Assembly (NCBI RefSeq): GCF_030582395.1
Contig: NZ_CP104381.1
Location: 744,001-808,000 of the forward strand
DNA: 64,000 nucleotides
Direction of reading: 5' to 3'
From: Ralstonia pickettii
GTDB lineage: Bacteria; Pseudomonadota; Gammaproteobacteria; Burkholderiales; Burkholderiaceae
The notes under the pieces are model-generated. The model saw only the letters and a list, made by a program, of their open reading frames with translations, was not told where the DNA came from and did not search any database. Each line of letters starts with the position of its first letter. Within the stretch, counting starts at the first letter, position 1. Positions 48,226-56,094 of the stretch are shown in pieces. The position numbers and the translations under genes were made by a program.

Positions 48226-49614
48226 TTATGAAGACGCGGCGAGGGGGGCAACGGGTTCCACCATCAGTGTCAGCCCACGCCGGCCGATCACGCGCACCTG
48301 ATCGCCACGCGCGATGCCACCATCGCAGCGCACACGCCAGCGCTCGCCATGAATGCGCGCCCAGCCGTCGCTGTCGGCGTCGGCGTGCGGTGTATCGACG
48401 TCCACTACTTCGCCTGTCATGCCGATGAGCGTATCGCCGCCGGTCACGATCGGCCGCCGTCGCGCACGCACCGCCAGGCTGGAGAGCGCTAGAACAACGG
48501 TCAGGCTCACGAAGGCCAGTCCGATGATGAGCGGAAGCGGCACGCCAAAGCCCGGCGTTTGCGTATCGATCAGCATCACCGCACCCAGCACGAACGCAAC
48601 GATGCCGCCCACGCCGAGCGCGCCGAACGTCGGCAGGAATGCTTCAGCCACCATACAGCCGAGGCCAAGTGCAATGAGGGCGAGCCCCGCGTAGTTGATC
48701 GGGAGCATCTGCAGCCCGTAGAGCGCGACCACGATGCACACGGCGCCGAGGATGCCGGGCACGACCATGCCAGGGGTCGAGAATTCGAAGATCAGTGCAT
48801 ACACGCCCACCGTCAGCAGCAGCAGCGCCAGGCTTGGGTCGGTAATGACGCCGAGGAAGTGATTGCGCCAGTCGGGCTCCAGCGTGACGATCGTGGCTTC
48901 GGCTGTACGCAACGTGACCATGCCGGCGGACGTGCGCACCGCGCGGCCATCGATTTGTTTGAGCAGATCAGGGAGGTTTGCCGCAACAAGATCGATCACG
49001 TGCTGGCTGGCGGCTTCGGGCGCGTCGAGGCTCACGGCCTCACGCACGGCGCGCTCAGCCCATTCCGCGTTGCGACCGCGCAGTTGCGCCAGGCCCCGGA
49101 TGTAGGCCGCTGCGTCGTGCATCTGTTTGCGGGCGAGGGTGTCTTCGTTGCTGGAGGAGGCGGCTGGCGCGCTCGCCGGTGTGGCGCCAGGGCTGGGAGC
49201 GTGGCCGCCCATGCCGATCGCTACCGGAGAGGCCGCACCCAGGTTCGTGGCGGGCGCCATTGCGGCAACGTGGCATGCATAAAGGATGTAGGTGCCCGCG
49301 CTCGCTGCCCGCGCGCCACCGGGGGCCACGTAGCCAGCCACCGGCACGGGCGCCGCAAGGATGGCCTGAATGATCTGGCGCATCGACGCATCGAGGCCGC
49401 CGGGCGTATCCATTTGCAGTACGACAAGCTGCGCACCTTGGTCGCGCGCCTGTTGCAGGCCGCGGATCACGTAGGCCGCACTGGCTGGCCCGATGGCACC
49501 GTTGACCGGCAACACCACGACCGGCGCCGCTGCCACGGCAAGGCTGGTCCAGACTGCGGCGATGACCGCTGCCAACCATCCCATCCAACGCCGCATCCGC
49601 AACGACGGTCGCAT
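48226..49614 (-). CDS. NfeD family membrane-bound serine protease
   Basis: 462 residues: signal/anchor, ClpP-like serine protease domain (about 35-215; [21 protein letters not shown] carries the catalytic Ser), four to five C-terminal helices and a terminal NfeD OB-fold domain ([29 protein letters not shown]). The pair with slipin is a common bacterial membrane quality-control operon; the substrate in this organism is unknown. An Ala/Ser-rich insert occurs around 145-165. Confidence 0.92.
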   Translation of the reverse strand: MRPSLRMRRWMGWLAAVIAAVWTSLAVAAAPVVVLPVNGAIGPASAAYVIRGLQQARDQGAQLVVLQMDTPGGLDASMRQIIQAILAAPVPVAGYVAPGGARAASAGTYILYACHVAAMAPATNLGAASPVAIGMGGHAPSPGATPASAPAASSSNEDTLARKQMHDAAAYIRGLAQLRGRNAEWAERAVREAVSLDAPEAASQHVIDLVAANLPDLLKQIDGRAVRTSAGMVTLRTAEATIVTLEPDWRNHFLGVITDPSLALLLLTVGVYALIFEFSTPGMVVPGILGAVCIVVALYGLQMLPINYAGLALIALGLGCMVAEAFLPTFGALGVGGIVAFVLGAVMLIDTQTPGFGVPLPLIIGLAFVSLTVVLALSSLAVRARRRPIVTGGDTLIGMTGEVVDVDTPHADADSDGWARIHGERWRVRCDGGIARGDQVRVIGRRGLTLMVEPVAPLAASS

Positions 49615-49687
49615 TCGCGCCTCCGTCCGTGATTGCCGCGCTTTGCCCGATCAGACCGGCGGCACGGTCCCAGCATCCGCTTTCAGT

Positions 49688-50596
49688 TTAGGCGGCAATG
49701 GCTTCCCGCGCGGTCTTGCTTGCCGCTGCTTGGGGCTCGCTCAGCACCTGCACGAGCGCCTGCAGGGCGGGTCCGGCCATGTCGCGGTGCCAGGCAAGCA
49801 GCGTGTCGACACGGCCTGGCTTGCCGAGCGCGTGGATGCTGATTTCCGGAGCATTCGTATACAGCTCCAGCACCGAGCGGGGCACGAACGCCACGCCAAT
49901 ACCGGCTGCCGCGCACGCGATGATGGCGTGGTACGAGCCAAGCTCCAGCACCCGCGATGGCGCCACACCGTCTGCCGCAAACCAGTCTTCGATCAATTGC
50001 CGATAGGCGCAGCCGGCTTCGAACGCGAGCAGGCCCGTGATCTGTACATCCGAAGCGCGACGGATCGGTGGATGGGCGCGGTGGGCAATCAGTACCAGTT
50101 CTTCCGAGAAAGCCGGCAGCGTTGTCATGGCGGCGCGCCGGTTGTTCGAGCACGCGGTTTCGGCAACGAACGCGCAATCGACTTCAAAGTTCGATAGTGC
50201 CTGGAGGGAGTGGCGCGTGGTCATCGTCACCAGTTCAAGCTGCACGCGCGGCCAGCGTTGATGCAGCGTGGCCAGCAGGGCAGGAAGGCGGCTGGCCGCC
50301 GTGCTTTCCATCGAGGCGATGCGCAGGCGCCCGTGCGGTTCGCGCGGCTGCACGGCCTGGCGAGCCTCGGCGGCCAGGCGGAGGATGTCGTCGGCGTAGG
50401 TCAGCAGGGTCTGCCCGGCGGGCGTGAGCACCATGCGCTTGCTCTCACGCACGAACAGTTGCACGCCGAGCGAAGTCTCCAGCTGGCGGATGCGGGTCGT
50501 CACATTCGACTGCACGCGGTTGAGCTGCTGAGCCGCCCGCGTGACGCCGCCTTCGCGCACGACAGCGCGGAAGATCTCGAGCGAGGACAGATCCAT
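49688..50596 (-). CDS. LysR family transcriptional regulator
   Basis: 302 residues with N-terminal HTH (residues 1-60; MDLSSLEIFRAVVREGGVTRAAQQLNRVQSNVTTRIRQLE) and a LysR effector-binding domain to the C-terminus. ATG 50596 is chosen over the TTG 12 bases upstream. It is divergent from an MFS transporter across an AT-rich stretch (TTCAATATAATTC), so it probably regulates that gene. Inducer unknown. Confidence 0.92.
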   Translation of the reverse strand: MDLSSLEIFRAVVREGGVTRAAQQLNRVQSNVTTRIRQLETSLGVQLFVRESKRMVLTPAGQTLLTYADDILRLAAEARQAVQPREPHGRLRIASMESTAASRLPALLATLHQRWPRVQLELVTMTTRHSLQALSNFEVDCAFVAETACSNNRRAAMTTLPAFSEELVLIAHRAHPPIRRASDVQITGLLAFEAGCAYRQLIEDWFAADGVAPSRVLELGSYHAIIACAAAGIGVAFVPRSVLELYTNAPEISIHALGKPGRVDTLLAWHRDMAGPALQALVQVLSEPQAAASKTAREAIAA

Positions 50597-50699
50597 GATG
50601 TATCTCAAATGCTAATGGGTTTGTTCAATATAATTCATTTTTCAGGATGAGCGGCCTTGCGTACGATGAAGTGCCAATTCCCTCATCCGGGCCCACTCC

Positions 50700-51914
50700 A
50701 TGGAGCACACGCTGTCTTCCCCCTCAGCCTTGTCCGTCGCGCATTCCCAGCGAGCCAGCGCTTGGCGCGTGGCGATTGCGGGCATGGTGGCGCTGTCCGT
50801 GGCGATGGGCATCGGCCGCTTCGCCTTCACGCCGATCCTGCCGATGATGCTGCACGACGGCAGCCTGACGCTGGCGCAGGGCAGTTGGCTGGCCACCGGC
50901 AATTACCTGGGCTATTTCGTGGGCGCGCTGGCCTGCATGGCGGTGCGCGGCGATGCAGCGCGCCTCATCCGCATCGGTCTGGTTGCGACGGTGCTGCTGA
51001 CCGCCGGGATGGGCGTGTTGCAAGGGCAGCCTGCGTGGCTTGTGCTGCGCTTTGCGGCCGGTATGGCCAGCGCGCTGGTGTTCGTATTTACGGCGGGCTG
51101 GTGCCTGCATCGGCTGACCGAACTGGGCCACGCGGCGCTCGGCGGCATCATCTTCTGCGGGCCGGGTCTCGGCATCGCCATTCCGGGCCTGGCGGCCAGC
51201 GGCATGGTGGCGCTGGGTTGGCATGCAACGTCGGCGTGGATTGCGTTTGGCGTGCTGTCTGCGCTGCTTTCGGCGGCGGTGTGGTCGACCATTCGGCCCG
51301 AGGCACCGGCGCATGCCACTCCGGCGTCCGCCGCATCCGGCAAGGCACCCGGCCTGGATGCGCCCACCAGCGCGCTCACGATTGCCTACGGTCTGGCCGG
51401 GTTCGGCTACATCATCACCGCCACGTTCCTGCCCGTGATCGCCCGCAAGGTGCTACCTGCAGGTTCGCTCTGGCCCGATCTGTTCTGGCCGATGTTCGGT
51501 GCCGGCGTGGCGCTCGGGGCATTCCTTTCCACGCGGATCAGCCTGGCGCGCGACAACCGTTCGCTGCTGGCCACGGCCTATGGCATGCAAGCGGTTGCCG
51601 TGACCATCAGCATCGTCTGGCCGACAGTGGCGGGGCTTGCGCTTTCGAGCACGCTGCTAGGCCTGCCATTCACGGCGATCACGCTGTTCGCCATGCGCGA
51701 GGCGCGCCGGCTCTGGCCGCATGCCGCGCCGCGTCTGATGGGGCTGATGACGGCCGCGTATGGCATCGGCCAGATCGCCGGGCCGCCGCTGGCGAACCGG
51801 CTGTTTGCGGCCACGGGCGGCTTCAATGCATCGCTTGCCGTGGCAGCCGTGTCGCTCGTGGCCGGCGTGGTCATCTTTCTTGTGGTCAAGCGCGTGGCCC
51901 CGGCGCGTGCGTGA
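50700..51914 (+). CDS. YbfB/YjiJ family MFS transporter
   Basis: 404 residues with 12 predicted helices, typical YbfB pattern: AIAGMVALSVAMGIGRFAFTPILPMML, YLGYFVGALACMA, and ALGGIIFCGPGLGIAIPGL. Probable drug or metabolite exporter; substrate unknown. Divergent from LysR with TATAAT at 50629-50634. Contains a short hydrophilic cytoplasmic loop (about 200-225) with Ala/Pro. Confidence 0.88.
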   Translation: MEHTLSSPSALSVAHSQRASAWRVAIAGMVALSVAMGIGRFAFTPILPMMLHDGSLTLAQGSWLATGNYLGYFVGALACMAVRGDAARLIRIGLVATVLLTAGMGVLQGQPAWLVLRFAAGMASALVFVFTAGWCLHRLTELGHAALGGIIFCGPGLGIAIPGLAASGMVALGWHATSAWIAFGVLSALLSAAVWSTIRPEAPAHATPASAASGKAPGLDAPTSALTIAYGLAGFGYIITATFLPVIARKVLPAGSLWPDLFWPMFGAGVALGAFLSTRISLARDNRSLLATAYGMQAVAVTISIVWPTVAGLALSSTLLGLPFTAITLFAMREARRLWPHAAPRLMGLMTAAYGIGQIAGPPLANRLFAATGGFNASLAVAAVSLVAGVVIFLVVKRVAPARA

Positions 51915-51968
51915 TGCGCGGCATGTAAAGGCGCGGACAGCGCGGTCGGTGCACCCGTTCTAGAATGC

Positions 51969-51985
51969 CTCCTCCATTGGAGGAG
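51969..51985 (+). promoter_or_regulatory. hairpin sequestering the ribosome binding site of the aldolase gene
   Basis: CTCCTCC (51969-51975), loop ATT, GGAGGAG (51979-51985) covers the whole Shine-Dalgarno 4 bases before ATG 51990. A TAGAAT box at 51961-51966 could be the -10, in which case transcription may begin within the hairpin and destroy it. Otherwise translation would be repressed. Confidence 0.45.
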
Positions 51986-51989
51986 CCTC

Positions 51990-52775
51990 ATGTCTTTTGC
52001 CCTGCGCCCCGATGCCGTTGTGCCCGGCGGCGAGATCAGCCAAGCCGAGCGTGCGGTGCGCGTCGATCTGGCAGCCGCGTATCGACTGGCCGCGCTCAAC
52101 GGTTGGGACGATCTGGTCTACACCCATCTGTCTGCGACCGTGCCGGGCGAGCCCGATCACTTCCTGATCAACGCTTTCGGCCTGGCGTTCGACGAAATCA
52201 CCGCATCCAACCTCGTCAAGATCAATGGCCGCGGCCAGCTTGTCGGCGATTGGCCCGAGGGCGCTGCGCGTCCGTCCGTCAACGTCACGGGCTTTGCGTT
52301 GCACGCGGCCGTGCATGCCGCACGGCGCGACGCGCAGTGCGTGATCCATCTGCACAACACGGCGGGCATTGCTGTGTCCGCGCAGAAGCGCGGGCTGCTG
52401 CCGCTGTCTCAGCATGCGCTGCGGTTTCATCGGCGCATCGCGTATCACGATTACGAAGGTCTTGCCTTCACGCCGGAAGAGGGCGCGCGGCTGACCGCGT
52501 CGCTCGGCCATCATTTCGCCATGCTGCTGCGCAATCACGGCACCCTCACCATCGGCCGGACCGTGGCCGAGGCGCACGTGCTGATGGCCACGCTTATCAA
52601 GGCATGCGAGATACAGATTCAGGCGCTTGCGGGCGGCGAGGTCGTCGCGCCGGCGCCGGAAGTGGCAGAGCGTTCGGCAGAGCAGCTCGAAGATGGCGGC
52701 GCCATCGAAGGTGTGATCGAGTGGCCGGCGCTGTTGCGCAAACTGGATAAAATCGACGCTTCGTATCGCGACTGA
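51990..52775 (+). CDS. class II aldolase/adducin family protein
   Basis: 261 residues of the class II aldolase fold. The zinc-binding His motif appears as HLHNTAGIAVS and the second His as LLRNHGTLTIG; VYTHLSATVPG carries the conserved Asn/Thr region. In Burkholderiales similar proteins act on 3-oxo-tetronate/threonate sugars or are of unknown substrate. Its strong GGAGGAG is hidden in a hairpin. Followed by a tautomerase 46 bp later and threonine aldolase, probably co-transcribed. Confidence 0.85.
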   Translation: MSFALRPDAVVPGGEISQAERAVRVDLAAAYRLAALNGWDDLVYTHLSATVPGEPDHFLINAFGLAFDEITASNLVKINGRGQLVGDWPEGAARPSVNVTGFALHAAVHAARRDAQCVIHLHNTAGIAVSAQKRGLLPLSQHALRFHRRIAYHDYEGLAFTPEEGARLTASLGHHFAMLLRNHGTLTIGRTVAEAHVLMATLIKACEIQIQALAGGEVVAPAPEVAERSAEQLEDGGAIEGVIEWPALLRKLDKIDASYRD

Positions 52776-52821
52776 TACAACCGCCGCGACTATCAGAGCG
52801 ACGCACTAAACAGGAGACACC

Positions 52822-53010
52822 ATGCCGACTTTCCATATCGAGATGTTCGAGGGCCGCAGCGTTGAGCAGAAGCGCAAGCTCGTCGAAGAGGTGACGCGCG
52901 TCACCTGCGAATCGCTGGGCTGCGCCCCGGGCGCCGTCGACATCATCATCACTGACATCAAGCGCGAGAACTGGGCTACCGGCGGTGTGCTGTGGTCCGA
53001 GCAGAAGTAA
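52822..53010 (+). CDS. 4-oxalocrotonate tautomerase-like protein
   Basis: 62 residues, 4-OT size. Pro2 becomes the N-terminal catalytic base after Met removal (M-P-T-F-H). The family catalyses enol-keto tautomerisation. GAVDIIITDIKRENWATGG is the C-terminal signature. Substrate unknown. The ribosome site is AGGAG, 8 bp upstream. Located between the class II aldolase and threonine aldolase genes. Confidence 0.9.
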   Translation: MPTFHIEMFEGRSVEQKRKLVEEVTRVTCESLGCAPGAVDIIITDIKRENWATGGVLWSEQK

Positions 53011-53044
53011 CCCATTCTTTTCCACACACATTTGCCGGCCCGCC

Positions 53045-54091
53045 ATGCAGCCCAAGCAGCATTTCGCCTCAGACAACTACGCGGGCTTCTGCCCGGAGTC
53101 GCTGAAGTATTTCCTGGAGGCCAACGGCAGCGGCCATGAGCCTGCCTATGGCGATGATTCGTGGACGCAGCGCGTGTGCGACCGCATTCGCGACCTGTTC
53201 GAGACGGATTGCGAAGTCTTCTTTGTCTTCAACGGTACGGCCGCCAATTCGCTGGCGCTTTCGTCGCTATGCCAGTCGTATCACTCCGTGATCTGCCACG
53301 AGCTGGCGCACATCGAAACCGACGAATGCGGCGGCCCCGAGTTCTTTTCCAACGGCTCGAAGTTGCTGACCGCCAAGGGCGAGAACGGCAAGCTCACGCC
53401 GGATGCGGTTGAAGCCCTGGTCACGCGGCGTTCCGATATTCACTACCCGAAGCCCAAGGTCGTTTCGCTGACGCAATCGACGGAAGTCGGCACCGTCTAC
53501 ACCGTCGAGGAGGTCCGCGCGATTGCCGCGATTGCCAAGCGTCGGCAGTTGCGCGTGCATATGGATGGCGCGCGTTTTGCCAACGCGGTGGCCTCGCTTG
53601 GGGTGCATCCGTCCGAGATCACGTGGCGTGCCGGTGTGGATGTGCTGTGCTTTGGGGGCACGAAGAACGGTCTGCCGGTCGGCGAGGCGGTGGTCTTCTT
53701 CGACCGCCGCCTGGCCGAGGACTTTGCCTATCGCGTGAAGCAGGCTGGGCAGCTGGCGTCGAAGATGCGCTTCATCTCGGCGCCGTGGCTGGGTCTGCTC
53801 GAGAACGATGTGTGGCTGCGCAACGCGCGTCACGGCAACGCGATGGCGCAGTTACTGCACGCGCGCATTGCCGACGTGCCGGGCGTGCGCATCATGTTCC
53901 CGACCGAGTCGAACGCCGTGTTCGCCGAGTTGCCGGTGCCCGCCATTGAGGCGCTGCGCGCCCGCGGCTGGCGTTTCTACACCTTCATTGGTGCCGGCGG
54001 CTGCCGCCTGATGTGTTCGTGGGATGTGGAGCCCGAGACGGTGGAAGCCTTCGCCGCCGACATCCGCAACGCCTGTGAGCAAGCTGTCTAA
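53045..54091 (+). CDS. ltaE: low-specificity L-threonine aldolase
   Basis: 348-residue PLP fold type I enzyme that splits L-threonine or L-allo-threonine to glycine and acetaldehyde. Residues: VYTVEEVRAIAAIAKRRQL, HMDGARFANAVASLG, and the PLP lysine in CFGGTKNGLPVGEAVVFF. ATG 53045 (M-Q-P-K-Q-H-F-A-S-D) is the start. Other PLP aldolases of this fold (e.g. phenylserine aldolase) are possible. Followed 14 bp later by a Nudix gene. Confidence 0.9.
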   Translation: MQPKQHFASDNYAGFCPESLKYFLEANGSGHEPAYGDDSWTQRVCDRIRDLFETDCEVFFVFNGTAANSLALSSLCQSYHSVICHELAHIETDECGGPEFFSNGSKLLTAKGENGKLTPDAVEALVTRRSDIHYPKPKVVSLTQSTEVGTVYTVEEVRAIAAIAKRRQLRVHMDGARFANAVASLGVHPSEITWRAGVDVLCFGGTKNGLPVGEAVVFFDRRLAEDFAYRVKQAGQLASKMRFISAPWLGLLENDVWLRNARHGNAMAQLLHARIADVPGVRIMFPTESNAVFAELPVPAIEALRARGWRFYTFIGAGGCRLMCSWDVEPETVEAFAADIRNACEQAV

Positions 54092-54105
54092 CGCATCTCT
54101 CTGCC

Positions 54106-54687
54106 ATGAGCTTCGACTACCGCTTCTGCCCCCAATGCGCTACGCCGCTCGTCGAGCAGCACAACGCCGGCCGCCTGCGCATCGCGTGTCCGGTGCCGGA
54201 CTGCGGCTTCGTCCACTGGAACAATCCGCTGCCGGTCCTGGCGGCGGTTGTCGAATATCGCGGGCACATGTTTCTCGCGCGCAATGCGCTGTGGCCTGAG
54301 GGCATGTTCGCGCTCGTCACGGGTTTTCTCGAACGCGACGAGACACCCGAAGAGGGCATCGCGCGCGAACTGAAGGAAGAGACGAACCTCGACGCTCGCT
54401 CGATCTCGCTGATCGGTGTGTATGAGTTCATCCGCAAGAATGAACTGATCATTGCGTACCACGTGGTGGCCGATGGCGAGATCGCGCTGTCGGAAGAGTT
54501 GGTTGAATACCGCCTGAAGCCGTTCGAGAAAGTCCGCCCCTGGACGGCCGGCACCGGTTATGCCGTCGCCGATTTTCTGACCGCGCGCGGGCTGCCCGTC
54601 AACTACATCGACATCCGCACCGGCGAACCGGCCGAGCCGCCGCCGCGCCAGTGGCAACCCACCCGGCTCGTTACAATCCCGGAATGA
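54106..54687 (+). CDS. Nudix hydrolase with N-terminal zinc ribbon
   Basis: 193 residues: a Cys4 zinc ribbon (FCPQC, ACPVPDC, residues about 7-32) and a Nudix domain with GFLERDETPEEGIARELKEE (the G-x5-E-x7-REUxEE box, lacking the final Gly). Zinc-ribbon Nudix proteins such as NudC split NAD(H) or related dinucleotides. The TGA overlaps an ATG of a short non-TusA extension. Confidence 0.9.
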   Translation: MSFDYRFCPQCATPLVEQHNAGRLRIACPVPDCGFVHWNNPLPVLAAVVEYRGHMFLARNALWPEGMFALVTGFLERDETPEEGIARELKEETNLDARSISLIGVYEFIRKNELIIAYHVVADGEIALSEELVEYRLKPFEKVRPWTAGTGYAVADFLTARGLPVNYIDIRTGEPAEPPPRQWQPTRLVTIPE

Positions 54688-54734
54688 CTGACGCGAGCGG
54701 CACTGCGCCGCTGGCCCGTACCACTGAGGAAGAC

Positions 54735-54962
54735 ATGGAGTTTCAAAAGGAAATCGACGCGCGCGGCCTGAATTGCCCGCTGCCCATCCTGCGCACGAAG
54801 AAGGCGCTTGCCGACATGCAAAGCGGCGACGTGCTCAAGATTCTTGCCACCGACCCCGGCGCCACGCGGGACTTCCAGGCGTTCGCCAAGCAAACCGGCA
54901 ACGAGCTGCTGGAGCACAGCGAGCACGACAAGGTGTTCACGTTCTACATGCGCCGCCGCTGA
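54735..54962 (+). CDS. tusA: sulfurtransferase TusA family protein
   Basis: 75 residues with the TusA signature RGLNCPLPILRTKKAL; the active Cys14 takes persulfide sulfur for tRNA 2-thiolation and other pathways. GAGGA 5 bp before ATG 54735 and family length support this start; an ATG at 54684 overlapping the Nudix stop would add 17 residues. Strong terminator follows. Confidence 0.93.
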   Translation: MEFQKEIDARGLNCPLPILRTKKALADMQSGDVLKILATDPGATRDFQAFAKQTGNELLEHSEHDKVFTFYMRRR

Positions 54963-54986
54963 TCTGGTAGCGCGTTCAAAGAAAGC

Positions 54987-55020
54987 GGGGCGATCCGGTT
55001 TGGCCGGATCGCCCCATTTT
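54987..55020 (+). terminator. intrinsic terminator of tusA
   Basis: GGGGCGATCCGG (54987-54998), loop TTTGG, CCGGATCGCCCC (55004-55015), then ATTTT. A 12-bp perfect stem. Confidence 0.9.
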
Positions 55021-55054
55021 CATTTGGCGGCAAATACTTTTATCGACTGCGTGG

Positions 55055-55687
55055 CTACTTGCGCGCTTCCATCGCCATGCGCAGCGCCAGGCTGGTCAGC
55101 ACGGTGCCCATCAGGTAGCGCTGAACCGATAGCCAGCTCGGCTTGCGCGAGAGGAATGCAGCGATGCTGCCGGCCGTGGCCGCGATCATCGAATTGACGG
55201 TCAAGCTCACGCAGATCTGCGTAAGCCCCAGGCAGACCGATTGCACCAGCACGCTGCCGTGCGCCGGCTCGATGAACTGCGGCAGCAGCGACAGATACAG
55301 CACCGCCACTTTTGGGTTGAGCAGGCTGGTCAGCAAGCCCATCGTGTAGAGCTTGCGCGGGCTGTCCACCGGTAGTTCACGCACCTGGAACGGCGCCCGG
55401 CCGCCCGGCCTCACCGCTTGCCAAGCGAGGTACAGAAGATAGATCGCGCCGCCAAAGCGCAGCGCGTCGTAGGCAAACGGCACGGCCATCAGCAAGGCGG
55501 TGATGCCGAAAGCGGCGCACAGCATGTAGAAGACGAAGCCTGTAGCGATGCCCGCCAGCGACACCAGCCCCGCGTTGCGCCCTTGGCAGATCGAACGCGA
55601 GATCAGGTAGATCATGTTCGGGCCCGGCGTCAGCACCATGCCGAGCGCGACCAGGGCGAAAGTGAGCAGGTTGGTGAGGGTGGGCAT
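55055..55687 (-). CDS. LysE/RhtB family amino acid exporter
   Basis: 210 residues, six predicted helices, starting LLTFALVALGMVLTPGPNMIYLISRSI (the family P-G-P-N motif) and LLNPKVAVLYLSLLPQFI. Probably exports an amino acid or homoserine-like metabolite; substrate not predictable. ATG 55687 is used; upstream in-frame sequence to 55753 lacks homology. Convergent with tusA. Confidence 0.9.
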   Translation of the reverse strand: MPTLTNLLTFALVALGMVLTPGPNMIYLISRSICQGRNAGLVSLAGIATGFVFYMLCAAFGITALLMAVPFAYDALRFGGAIYLLYLAWQAVRPGGRAPFQVRELPVDSPRKLYTMGLLTSLLNPKVAVLYLSLLPQFIEPAHGSVLVQSVCLGLTQICVSLTVNSMIAATAGSIAAFLSRKPSWLSVQRYLMGTVLTSLALRMAMEARK

Positions 55688-55797
55688 GGCGGATGCGCAA
55701 TCGGCGGCAAAGGTGAGGAGCTTGCAGGCTAGCACCCGCTCTCGATGGCCCAACAGGTACAGAAATTCACAAAATTCCGCAATTCTGTATTGGTCGG

Positions 55798-55902
55798 TTG
55801 ACTGCTCAGGCGCCGCGCGGCTATCACTGGGTCGGCGTAGACGGTGGTTACTACCTGGTGAGACCGGACGGTCTCGTCTTCAATGTGACGATCGGCGGTT
55901 AA
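55798..55902 (+). pseudogene. remnant of an RcnB-like periplasmic protein gene
   Basis: About 34 codons ending in TAA encode APRGYHWVGVDGGYYLVRP-type sequence, the C-terminal motif of the RcnB/DUF3315 family. The rest of the domain, signal peptide and start are absent: the only in-frame candidate is TTG 55798 and upstream sequence is unrelated. A good intrinsic terminator follows immediately, as expected for the end of a former gene. It could be a very small gene, but a deletion remnant is more likely. Confidence 0.6.
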
Positions 55903-55926
55903 GACAGCGATCCGTTGCGCCAGCTA

Positions 55927-55964
55927 CCCGTGACTGCGAAAGCGTCGCGGGTTTTTCATTTTTT
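55927..55964 (+). terminator. intrinsic terminator after RcnB-like remnant
   Basis: CCCGTGAC-T-GC, GAAA tetraloop, GC-GTCGCGGG followed by TTTTTCATTTTTT. Strong stem with a long T-run. Confidence 0.88.
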
Positions 55965-56094
55965 GGTGAGAGCAGGCACCCCGGAGGGCCCGGCTTACAG
56001 AATGCTGAACGTTTGACGGCCGCGCGCCATGCGTGCGTCATCGGCGTTGTTGAAGGTATGCCGAAATCATTCCCCCCGATCCCCCTTGTTCCCC

